From the NCBI GenBank assembly GCA_014841595.1, contig JACYUE010000002.1:124001-188000 (forward strand): 64,000 nucleotides of DNA, given 5' to 3'. The notes under the pieces are model-generated. The model saw only the letters and a list, made by a program, of their open reading frames with translations. It searched no databases and was not told the DNA's origin. The translations under genes were made by a program, and so were the position numbers. Origin of the DNA: Oxalobacteraceae sp. CFBP 8761. Its GTDB lineage: Bacteria > Pseudomonadota > Gammaproteobacteria > Burkholderiales > Burkholderiaceae_D. Below, piece by piece: positions 7,768 through 15,573 of the stretch (position 1 is the first letter of the stretch; each line of letters starts with the position of its first letter).

Positions 7768-10080
7768 ATGCTGAAACTCGACACCCTGAATCCTGAACAA
7801 TTTGCCGCCGTCACCTTGCCGGCGCAAAGCGCCCTGATCCTGGCCGGCGCCGGCTCGGGCAAGACGCGCGTTCTGACTACGCGGATTGCCTGGCTCATCC
7901 AGACCAACCAGGTCTCGCCCGCTGGGATCATGGCGGTGACGTTCACGAACAAGGCCGCGAAAGAAATGCTCACGCGCCTGTCGTCGATGCTGCCGATCAA
8001 TACGCGCGGCATGTGGATCGGCACCTTCCACGGCCTGTGCAACCGGCTGCTGCGCACGCACTACCGCGACGCCGCGCTGCCGCAGACGTTCCAGATTCTC
8101 GATTCGCAAGACCAGCTTTCGCTGATCAAGCGCATGCTCAAGGCGCACAACGTTGACGATGAAAAGTACCCGGCCAAGGCGCTGATGTACTTCATCAACA
8201 ACGCCAAGGACCAGGGCTTGCGCGCATCTCAGGTCGAGGCCTACGACCCGATCGAGCGCCGCATGGTCGAGCTGTATGAACTGTACGACCAGCAGTGCCA
8301 GCGCGAAGGCGTCGTCGATTTCGCCGAACTGCTGCTGCGCTCGTATGAGCTGTTGTCGCGCAACACGCCGCTGCGCCACCACTACCAGATGCGCTTCCGT
8401 CACATCCTGGTCGACGAGTTCCAGGATACCAACGACCTCCAATACAATCTGCTCAAGCTGCTGGCGGGGCAGGGCGAGTCGGGCGGCGGCGCCATCTTTG
8501 CCGTCGGCGACGATGACCAGAGCATCTATGCCTTCCGCGGCGCCAACGTCGGCAACATGTCGGCGTTCGAACGCGACTACCAGGTCAAGAACCTGATCAA
8601 GCTCGAGCAAAATTACCGCTCGCATGGCCACATCCTCGACAGCGCCAACTTTCTGATCGCCAACAACGCCAAGCGCCTGGGCAAGAACCTGCGTACGGAT
8701 GCGGGCCAGGGCGAACAGGTGCGCGTGTATGAGGCCTCGTCGGATCTCGAAGAAGCGCAGTGGATCATCGAAGAATCCAAGAGCCTCATGAACGAGGGCA
8801 TGGGCCGCAATGAAATCGCGATCCTGTACCGCAGCAACGCGCAGAGCCGCGTGATCGAGCATGCGCTGTTTGCGGCCGGTATTCCGTACACCGTGTATGG
8901 CGGCCTGCGCTACTTCCAGCGCGCCGAGGTCAAGCACGCGATCGCCTATCTGCAGCTGATGGACAATCCGCACAACGATTCGGCCTTCATGCGCGTGGTG
9001 AACTTCCCCACGCGCGGCATCGGCGCGCGCTCGATCGAGCAGTTGCAGATGGCAGCCGACAGCTACGGCATTTCGCTGTACGCGGCCGTGCCGTACATGA
9101 CGGGCAAGGCAGGCACCGTGCTGGGCAACTTCGTCAAGCTGATCGAAGGCGCGCGCTTCGAGACGCAGCAATTGCCGCTGCCCGAGCTGGTGCGCGTGGT
9201 GCTCGAGCGCAGTACGCTGCTGACGCACTACGGCAATGAAAAAGAAGGCGCCGACCGCATCGAAAACCTGGAGCAGATGGTCAGCGCCGCGACCCAGTTC
9301 GTGCAAGAAGAGGGCTTCGGCACCCAGGCGCCGGCCCACCTCGGCCCACCGGCGCAGGCGCAGGCCGGTGAATCGGTCGTGTATCAGGATGGCATCGAGA
9401 TCCTCGATGGCGGTGCGCCGCTGCCCACCGTGATGTCGCCGCTGTCGGCCTTCCTGTCGCACGCGTCGCTCGAAGCGGGCGACGCTCAGGCGCAGGCCGG
9501 GCAAGAGGCGCTGCAACTGATGACGGTGCACTCGGCCAAGGGCCTTGAATTCGACGCCGTGTTCATCACGGGCCTCGAAGAAGGCCTGTTCCCGCACGAG
9601 AGCAGCGCGCGCGAGGCCGACGGTGTCGACGAAGAACGGCGCCTGATGTACGTGGCGATCACGCGCGCGCGCCGCCGTCTGTACATGAGCTTTACGCAGC
9701 AGCGCATGCTGCATGGTCAAACGCGCTTCAACATGAAATCGCGCTTCTTCGACGAACTGCCCGATGAATCGATCAAGTGGCTGTCGCCGCGCGTCCAGGG
9801 CAACTGGTTTGGCGGGCGCAAGTCGACGACGGCATGGGACGACGCCAAGTTCCGCGAAGGCGGCAGCGACAACAAGATCGCGCAGCAGATCACGCAAAAG
9901 GCCGGCAATGGTACTGGCTGGCGGGTGGGCGAGAGCGTGGTTCACGCCAAGTTCGGCGAAGGCGTGATCGTCAACATCGAGGGCGGCGCCGGTGCGGCGC
10001 GGGCCCAGATCAACTTCGGTTCGGCGGGGGTGAAGGTGCTGGATCTGTCGATCGCGAAGCTGGAGCGGGTGGGCCGCTAA
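7768..10080 (+). CDS. uvrD: UvrD-family superfamily 1 DNA helicase
   Basis: 770 residues with all SF1A motifs: Q motif LNPEQFAAV, Walker A AGAGSGKT, motif Ia TFTNKAAKEM, motif II LVDEFQDTN, motif III GDDDQSIYAFRGA, motif IV QNYRS, motif V TVHSAKGLEFDAVFITGLEEG and motif VI RLMYVAITRARRRL. It unwinds DNA 3' to 5' with ATP in nucleotide excision and mismatch repair. The last ~60 residues (WRVGESVVHAKFGEGVIVNIEG) form the Tudor-like tail that in UvrD/PcrA contacts RNA polymerase. Length and order match UvrD rather than Rep. A LexA-like box and a very close -10 precede it; a hairpin follows. Confidence 0.95.
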   Translation: MLKLDTLNPEQFAAVTLPAQSALILAGAGSGKTRVLTTRIAWLIQTNQVSPAGIMAVTFTNKAAKEMLTRLSSMLPINTRGMWIGTFHGLCNRLLRTHYRDAALPQTFQILDSQDQLSLIKRMLKAHNVDDEKYPAKALMYFINNAKDQGLRASQVEAYDPIERRMVELYELYDQQCQREGVVDFAELLLRSYELLSRNTPLRHHYQMRFRHILVDEFQDTNDLQYNLLKLLAGQGESGGGAIFAVGDDDQSIYAFRGANVGNMSAFERDYQVKNLIKLEQNYRSHGHILDSANFLIANNAKRLGKNLRTDAGQGEQVRVYEASSDLEEAQWIIEESKSLMNEGMGRNEIAILYRSNAQSRVIEHALFAAGIPYTVYGGLRYFQRAEVKHAIAYLQLMDNPHNDSAFMRVVNFPTRGIGARSIEQLQMAADSYGISLYAAVPYMTGKAGTVLGNFVKLIEGARFETQQLPLPELVRVVLERSTLLTHYGNEKEGADRIENLEQMVSAATQFVQEEGFGTQAPAHLGPPAQAQAGESVVYQDGIEILDGGAPLPTVMSPLSAFLSHASLEAGDAQAQAGQEALQLMTVHSAKGLEFDAVFITGLEEGLFPHESSAREADGVDEERRLMYVAITRARRRLYMSFTQQRMLHGQTRFNMKSRFFDELPDESIKWLSPRVQGNWFGGRKSTTAWDDAKFREGGSDNKIAQQITQKAGNGTGWRVGESVVHAKFGEGVIVNIEGGAGAARAQINFGSAGVKVLDLSIAKLERVGR

Positions 10081-10089
10081 GTGGGGCAC

Positions 10090-10110
10090 GTTGGCGGCGC
10101 TGCCGCCAAC
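10090..10110. terminator. Hairpin between convergent uvrD and the BPSS1780-type gene
   Basis: GTTGGCGGC (10090-10098) and GCCGCCAAC (10102-10110) form a perfect 9-bp stem with a 3-nt loop. There is no long T-run in either direction, so its efficiency is uncertain. Confidence 0.65.
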
Positions 10111-10126
10111 GTCGGTAGAACGTTGA

Positions 10127-10912
10127 TTACTGCTGCTTGTCGAGGCTGACCTTGTTGCCGGGCTCTGCCGGTGGCTTGCCGAAGATCTCGCGATAGCCCA
10201 CATACAGCGCGCACTGCAGCAGCAGGATGAACAGGAAGATCACCCACATGATCACCACGCGCGCGATGCTGCTGCCGCCCAGGATGACGGCGATCACCAT
10301 GCACACGGTAAAGAAGATGCCGAACCACGCCAGCAGCATCACGATGAAAATGCCGGCGCTGCGCTTGACGGCAAAAAAGCTGTAGAACACGGCCTTGAAC
10401 GGCGGCATTTTCTGCCAATAGGTCAGCGGCGCAGCAAAGCACAGCGAAATCAGCGCCACCGCGTCGAGCGCAAAAATCAGGAACATCGCCAGCACGTCCT
10501 GGCCTGCCAGCACGGCCGGGGTGCCTTCCGTGCTCTGGGCCTGCACCTGTTCCCAGAAATCCGGCTGCACGGCAAAGCGCGTGATCAGCGTCAGGATCAG
10601 CGACACGCCCAGATAGACGATGCCGACCTTGCACAGCTCACGCAGCACCGGCTTGCGAAAACCTGTCAGCGCCACGGCCGGCGTGACGCGCTGGCCGTTT
10701 TCGATCATCGAGCACGCCATCATGAACGCCATCGAGAACGAGGGAATCAGCACCACCGCCACCATCGCGCCCAGCACCGGCACGGCGCTGATCAGAATAC
10801 TGACCAGGATATTGGCGAACAGCAGCGTGGTCAGCGCGGCCGGTTGTTGACGAAACAGCAGGGCGCCATTTTTGAGCCAGGTCCAGCCGGTAGATGCAGG
10901 TAGTTTGTTCAT
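10127..10912 (-). CDS. BPSS1780-family integral membrane protein
   Basis: 261 residues. The opening [21 protein letters not shown] is the typical start of the BPSS1780-like family found across Burkholderiales, followed by about six hydrophobic helices ([62 protein letters not shown]). No catalytic or transport motif is recognisable and the function is unknown. Its ATG overlaps the thrB stop codon (ATGA), so the two are translationally coupled in one operon. Confidence 0.85.
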   Translation of the reverse strand: MNKLPASTGWTWLKNGALLFRQQPAALTTLLFANILVSILISAVPVLGAMVAVVLIPSFSMAFMMACSMIENGQRVTPAVALTGFRKPVLRELCKVGIVYLGVSLILTLITRFAVQPDFWEQVQAQSTEGTPAVLAGQDVLAMFLIFALDAVALISLCFAAPLTYWQKMPPFKAVFYSFFAVKRSAGIFIVMLLAWFGIFFTVCMVIAVILGGSSIARVVIMWVIFLFILLLQCALYVGYREIFGKPPAEPGNKVSLDKQQ

Positions 10913-11904
10913 GTAATGACAGTGGTGGGCAAGCCCGGCGCGGGGTGCGCAATGCGCTCGCGCAGAATACGTTCGAAATGGGTAGGGTCGTGCGGCGTCA
11001 ACAGTTCGGCCGCGCGGGGAAGGTGCAGATCATACAGGCGTGACAGCCAGAAGCGTAGTGCGCCCGCGCGCAACAGCGGTTGCCAGGCATCGCGCTCGTC
11101 GTCGGTGAACGGGCGCACCGCGTGGTAAGCGTCGAGCAGGGCGCGCACGCGTGCTTCGTCCAGCTCGCCCGTGGCCAGGTCGACGCACCAGTCGTTGACG
11201 GTGACGGCCACGTCGTACAGCCAGGTGTCGATGCCGGCAAAGTAAAAGTCGAAGCAGCCGCTCAGGCGCTCGCCCTCGAACATCACGTTATTGCGAAACA
11301 GGTCGGCGTGCACCGGGCCGCGGGTCAGGTTGGCATAGGTGGCGCTTGCGGCGAATGTGGCCTGGTACGCGACCTCGTCCCGCAGCAGCGTGGCTTCGGT
11401 CTCGCTCAGGAGCGGCGCCACCTCGGGTGCGGTCGCCGTCCACCAGTCAATACCGCGCAGGTTAGGCTGCTGCAGAGCAAAGTCCTGCGCCGCCAGATGC
11501 ATCCGCGCCAGCATGCGGCCCACTTCGGCGCAGTGCACGGGCTGGGGAGCAAGCTGCGAGCTGCCATTCAGGCGGCTGACAATGATCGCCGGCTTGCCGT
11601 GCAGGCTCACGATCAGCTCGCCATCGTTGTTGGGCACCGGCGCCGGCACGGGAATGCCGCGCCCGGCCAGGTGGCGCATCAGGTTGACATAGAAGGGGAG
11701 CTGATCGAAGCGCAGGTTCTCGAAAATCGTCAGCACGTAGTGACCGGACTGCGGACCGGACTGCGTACCGTGCTGAGTATTCAAGAAGAAATTGCTGTTG
11801 TCGATGCCGGAGGAAATGCCTTCAAGCCCGACGGCCTGGCCGAGGGGGAACTGCTTGATCCACTGGTGAAGGTCATCCAGTGAGACCGCGGTGAAAACTG
11901 CCAT
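10909..11904 (-). CDS. thrB: Homoserine kinase
   Basis: 331 residues of the aminoglycoside-phosphotransferase-like ThrB found in pseudomonads and Burkholderiales, not the GHMP-type enzyme of E. coli. Visible signatures are [14 protein letters not shown] (nucleotide loop), the catalytic [13 protein letters not shown] and the metal-binding GCFDFYFAG. It phosphorylates homoserine to O-phosphohomoserine for threonine synthesis in the cytoplasm. The start is ATG 11904; ribosome binding is weak, which fits coupling to the DUF2782 gene 63 bp upstream. Its stop overlaps the next ATG by 4 bp. Confidence 0.93.
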   Translation of the reverse strand: MAVFTAVSLDDLHQWIKQFPLGQAVGLEGISSGIDNSNFFLNTQHGTQSGPQSGHYVLTIFENLRFDQLPFYVNLMRHLAGRGIPVPAPVPNNDGELIVSLHGKPAIIVSRLNGSSQLAPQPVHCAEVGRMLARMHLAAQDFALQQPNLRGIDWWTATAPEVAPLLSETEATLLRDEVAYQATFAASATYANLTRGPVHADLFRNNVMFEGERLSGCFDFYFAGIDTWLYDVAVTVNDWCVDLATGELDEARVRALLDAYHAVRPFTDDERDAWQPLLRAGALRFWLSRLYDLHLPRAAELLTPHDPTHFERILRERIAHPAPGLPTTVIT

Positions 11905-11967
11905 GAGCTAGCAAGAAAGAGAAGTGGACGATGGCCGGAGACTGCCGCGCGAACGCGGCAGGCGGGA

Positions 11968-12510
11968 TCATTGTTTGGTGGTCGGCTCGAGCGCAGGTGG
12001 CGGCGGCACATCGGCGCGCGCCGGGACGGTCCCGGCGGCACCAGCACGGGCTGGCGCTGCGGCAGCTGGCTGCTCGTCGGTGTTCTGCTTCTTGGGATTG
12101 CCAAAATCAAATTCCATCACTTGCCATTGTGGGGCGCGGATGCTGCTGCCCGAGATATCGCCTGGTTGGGCATTTCCCGGTGCAACGTTGGGCTTCATGG
12201 TGTAGCGGCTTGGGCCGGCCTGCACTTCGACTTCGTTGATCTTGCCGTCATTGCCGCGTTTCTCGGTAATGACCGTGCCTTTGCGCGGCGGGATCGTCGT
12301 GGCCGGTACGTCGCTGCCCGGCTCGATGCGCTCGAGCTGCGGCGGCGCGTCGCTTGGACGCTGCTGCTGCGCTGGCTGGGCTGGCGTCGTGGCGCGTGGC
12401 GCCGGCTGGGTCTGCGTTTGCGGTGGTGTGGTCGGCTGCGCCGATGCCAGGCCCGCGTGGGCGAACAGGCACAGCGTCAGGAGGGCAAAGCGGGGTGTCG
12501 AGCGCAGCAT
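11968..12510 (-). CDS. Exported DUF2782 protein
   Basis: 180 residues from ATG 12510 (AGGTG about 6 nt upstream); a GTG three codons earlier is less likely. It has a signal peptide (FALLTLCLFAHAGLASAQ), a low-complexity Pro/Thr/Gln stretch, and the DUF2782-like core RIEPGSDVPATTIPPRKG, VITEKRGNDGKINEVEVQ, RYTMKPN. DUF2782 genes often neighbour polA and thrB in proteobacteria, as here. Function unknown; a periplasmic location is likely. It is the first gene of the DUF2782-thrB-BPSS1780 operon, divergent from polA. Confidence 0.8.
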   Translation of the reverse strand: MLRSTPRFALLTLCLFAHAGLASAQPTTPPQTQTQPAPRATTPAQPAQQQRPSDAPPQLERIEPGSDVPATTIPPRKGTVITEKRGNDGKINEVEVQAGPSRYTMKPNVAPGNAQPGDISGSSIRAPQWQVMEFDFGNPKKQNTDEQPAAAAPARAGAAGTVPARADVPPPPALEPTTKQ

Positions 12511-12703
12511 GATGGTCACCTAATGTCGTTTAGTCCATTGTAGCAAACAGTACCGCCTCCCTGTGAAACGTGTGCCACATCCCATGATTGCTGCGAGGAA
12601 TTGAGGCGCTGGAGCGGGCGCTGCTCATCATGCGGATTCTGCGATAATGGCAGCGACCCTGGCGCCACCCTGACGCCGCATGCTTACCTGATTTTCGCCC
12701 CCT

Positions 12704-15478
12704 ATGGACAATACCCTTCTGCTCGTCGACGGTTCCAGCTATCTCTACCGCGCCTTCCATGCATTGCCCGACCTGAGGAGCCCGGACGGCTTCCCGACCG
12801 GCGCCATGCACGGCATGGTCAATATGCTGCGCCGCCTGCGTGCCGATTTCCCGGCCGCCTACATTGCCTGCGTGTTCGATGCCAAGGGCAAGACCTTCCG
12901 CGACGACCTGTATCCCGAGTACAAGGCCACGCGCGCGTCGATGCCGGAAGACCTGGGCAAGCAGATCGAGCCGATCCACGAAGTGGTGCGGCTCATGGGC
13001 TGGCCGATCCTGATGGTCGAGGGTGTCGAGGCCGATGACGTGATCGGCACGCTGGCCGTGCAGGCCACCGCGCGCGGCATGAAGACGGTCGTCTCCACCG
13101 GTGACAAGGATCTGGCCCAGCTCGTCAACGACAAGGTCATGCTGATCAACACGATGAGCAACGAGCGCCTGGACGACGCCGGCGTGCTGGCCAAGTTCGG
13201 CGTGCCACCGAACCGCATCATCGATTACCTGACGCTCGTCGGCGACACCGTCGACAACGTGCCAGGCGTGCCCAAGTGCGGTCCGAAAACAGCGGTCAAG
13301 TGGCTCACGCTGCACGGCTCGCTCGATGGCGTGATGGAAAACGCCGGCAGTATCGGCGGCGCCGTGGGCGATAACCTGCGCGCGGCGCTCGACTGGCTGC
13401 CGAAAGGCCGCGAACTCATCACCGTGAAAACCGACTGCGACCTGGTCAAGCACGTGGTGTCGTTCGAAGAAACGCTGGTGGGCCGGCCCGAAAATGCCGA
13501 CGCGCTGCGCGAATTCTTCAGCCGCTACGGCTTCAAGACGATGCTGCGCGACCTGGGCGGTGCCAAAGCCGGCGACGGCAGTGTGCGCCCTGCCGCTGGC
13601 AGCGCGCCGGGCGGCGGTCCGCTCAATTCGCCGGAAGGCGCGCAGGCGACGCTCGATGGCATGCCGGTCATCAAGGGCGAGTACGAAACGATTCTGACTG
13701 ACGCGCAGCTCGACACGTGGCTGGCGCTGATCGACGCGGCCACCTTGACGTCGGTCGACACCGAAACCACATCGCTCGATCCGATGACGGCGCAGATGGT
13801 CGGCATTTCGCTGTCGGTCGAACCGGGCAAGGGCGCCTACATCCCGCTGGCGCACCGCTACGCCGGCGCGCCTGACCAGCTCGAGCGCGAACACGTGCTG
13901 GAAAAGATGCGCGCCTGGCTGGAAAATCCGGCCAAGCCCAAGCTCGGCCAGAACCTCAAGTACGACATGCACATCTTCGCCAACCATGGCATCGACCTGA
14001 AGGGCATCGTGCACGACACGCTGCTGCAGTCGTATGTGTTCGAGTCGCACAAGCCGCACGACATGGACACGATGGCCATGCGCCACCTGGGCTACACGAC
14101 GATTCCGTTCGTGGATGTGTGCGGCAAGGGCGTCAACCAGATCTGCTTCGACCAGGTCGAACTGGGCCGCGCCACCGAGTACGCGGCCGAGGATTCCGAC
14201 ATCACGCTGCGCCTGCACGGGTCGATGCTGCCGCACGTCGAAGCCGACAAGGGCCTGACGTACATCTACCGCGACATCGAGATGCCGACGATGGAAGTGC
14301 TGCACAAGATCGAGCGCAACGGCGTGCTGATCGACAGCGACCTGCTGGGCGTGCAATCGAACGAACTGGGCAAGCGCATGCTCGAACTCGAGCAGCAGGC
14401 GTACGAGCTGGCCGGCGGCCCGTTCAACCTGGGTTCGCCAAAGCAAATTGGCGAGATCTTCTTCGTCAAACTCGGCCTGCCGGTGATCAAGAAGACCGCC
14501 ACCGGGGCGGCGTCGACCGACGAAGAAGTGCTGCAAAAGCTGGCCGAGGATTATCCGCTGCCGAAGATCCTGCTCGAGCACCGCGGCATGTCCAAGCTGA
14601 AGTCGACCTATACCGACAAGCTGCCGAAGATGGTCAACGCCAGCACGGGGCGTGTGCACACCAATTACTCGCAGGCGGTGGCAATTACGGGGCGCCTGTC
14701 GTCCAATGAGCCGAACCTGCAGAACATCCCGGTGCGCAACGCCGAAGGGCGCCGTATCCGCGAAGCCTTCATCGCGCCGCCGGGCAGCGTGATCGTCTCG
14801 GCCGACTATTCGCAGATCGAACTGCGCATCATGGCGCATATCTCGGGCGACGCGGCAATGCTCAAGGCCTTTGCCGATGGCGAAGACATCCACCGCGCGA
14901 CGGCCGCCGAGATCTTCGGCATTCCGCCCGCGGACGTGCAGAGCGAGCAGCGCCGCTATGCCAAGGTCATCAACTTTGGCCTGATCTACGGCATGAGCGC
15001 CTTTGGCCTGGCGGCCAACCTGAATATCGAACGGGGCGCTGCCGCCAATTATATTGAACGCTATTTCGCGCGCTTCTCGGGCGTAAAGCAGTACATGGAC
15101 GAGACGCGCCTGCAGGCCAAGGCACGCGGCTATGTCGAAACGGTGTTTGGCCGCCGCCTGTGGCTGCCCGAGATTAATTCGCCGAACGGCCCGCGCCGCG
15201 CCGGCGCCGAACGTGCGGCGATCAATGCGCCGATGCAGGGCACGGCAGCCGACCTGATCAAGCTGGCGATGATCGCCGTGCAGGGCTGGCTCGAAACCGA
15301 ACAGCTGGCCACGCGCATGATCATGCAGGTGCACGATGAACTGGTGCTCGAGGTGCCGCAGGCTGAACTGGAACTGGTGCGCGTGAAGCTGCCCGAACTG
15401 ATGGCCGGCGTGGCAACGCTGAAGGTGCCGCTGGTGGCCGAAACGGGCGTCGGCGAAAACTGGGAAAAGGCACACTGA
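12704..15478 (+). CDS. polA: DNA polymerase I
   Basis: 924 residues, full length, with three domains. The 5'-3' exonuclease (1-~290) shows LLVDGSSYLYRAFHAL, EGVEADDVIGTLA and STGDKDLAQLV. The 3'-5' proofreading domain (~320-510) keeps its acidic site (D352 and E354 in SVDTETTSLDP, plus KLGQNLKYDMHI and EDSDITLRLHG). The polymerase domain carries motif A SADYSQIELRIMAHISGD, the O-helix RRYAKVINFGLIYGMSAFG, and motif C MQVHDELVLEVP. It fills repair gaps and removes RNA primers. It is divergent from the DUF2782 operon; a GATAAT about 55 bp upstream could be its -10. Confidence 0.97.
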   Translation: MDNTLLLVDGSSYLYRAFHALPDLRSPDGFPTGAMHGMVNMLRRLRADFPAAYIACVFDAKGKTFRDDLYPEYKATRASMPEDLGKQIEPIHEVVRLMGWPILMVEGVEADDVIGTLAVQATARGMKTVVSTGDKDLAQLVNDKVMLINTMSNERLDDAGVLAKFGVPPNRIIDYLTLVGDTVDNVPGVPKCGPKTAVKWLTLHGSLDGVMENAGSIGGAVGDNLRAALDWLPKGRELITVKTDCDLVKHVVSFEETLVGRPENADALREFFSRYGFKTMLRDLGGAKAGDGSVRPAAGSAPGGGPLNSPEGAQATLDGMPVIKGEYETILTDAQLDTWLALIDAATLTSVDTETTSLDPMTAQMVGISLSVEPGKGAYIPLAHRYAGAPDQLEREHVLEKMRAWLENPAKPKLGQNLKYDMHIFANHGIDLKGIVHDTLLQSYVFESHKPHDMDTMAMRHLGYTTIPFVDVCGKGVNQICFDQVELGRATEYAAEDSDITLRLHGSMLPHVEADKGLTYIYRDIEMPTMEVLHKIERNGVLIDSDLLGVQSNELGKRMLELEQQAYELAGGPFNLGSPKQIGEIFFVKLGLPVIKKTATGAASTDEEVLQKLAEDYPLPKILLEHRGMSKLKSTYTDKLPKMVNASTGRVHTNYSQAVAITGRLSSNEPNLQNIPVRNAEGRRIREAFIAPPGSVIVSADYSQIELRIMAHISGDAAMLKAFADGEDIHRATAAEIFGIPPADVQSEQRRYAKVINFGLIYGMSAFGLAANLNIERGAAANYIERYFARFSGVKQYMDETRLQAKARGYVETVFGRRLWLPEINSPNGPRRAGAERAAINAPMQGTAADLIKLAMIAVQGWLETEQLATRMIMQVHDELVLEVPQAELELVRVKLPELMAGVATLKVPLVAETGVGENWEKAH

Positions 15479-15480
15479 AC

Positions 15481-15516
15481 CGTGGGGTGGACGGCTACGC
15501 TGTCCACGCGTTGACC
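15481..15516. repeat. REP-like palindromic repeat, copy 1
   Basis: GGGTGGACGGCT-ACGC-TGTCCACGCG forms an imperfect hairpin three bases after polA. A nearly identical 35-base unit occurs at 20372-20406 behind the ZIP gene. Both sit directly downstream of a stop codon, so they may act as terminators or RNA-stabilising ends. Confidence 0.6.
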
Positions 15517-15573
15517 CACAAAATCCGTTACAGAACGCGTATTTTTCTCGCAATTTATATGTGAGAATAAGTG

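Noticed and set aside
7708..10203. 831-residue open frame antisense to uvrD
   Set aside because: Same shadow effect; all helicase motifs are on the plus strand and the antisense product resembles no protein.
12530..15553. 1007-residue open frame antisense to polA
   Set aside because: It mirrors the strongly biased third-position GC of polA and has Arg/His/Val-rich composition with no recognisable domain; polA is complete and conserved on the other strand.
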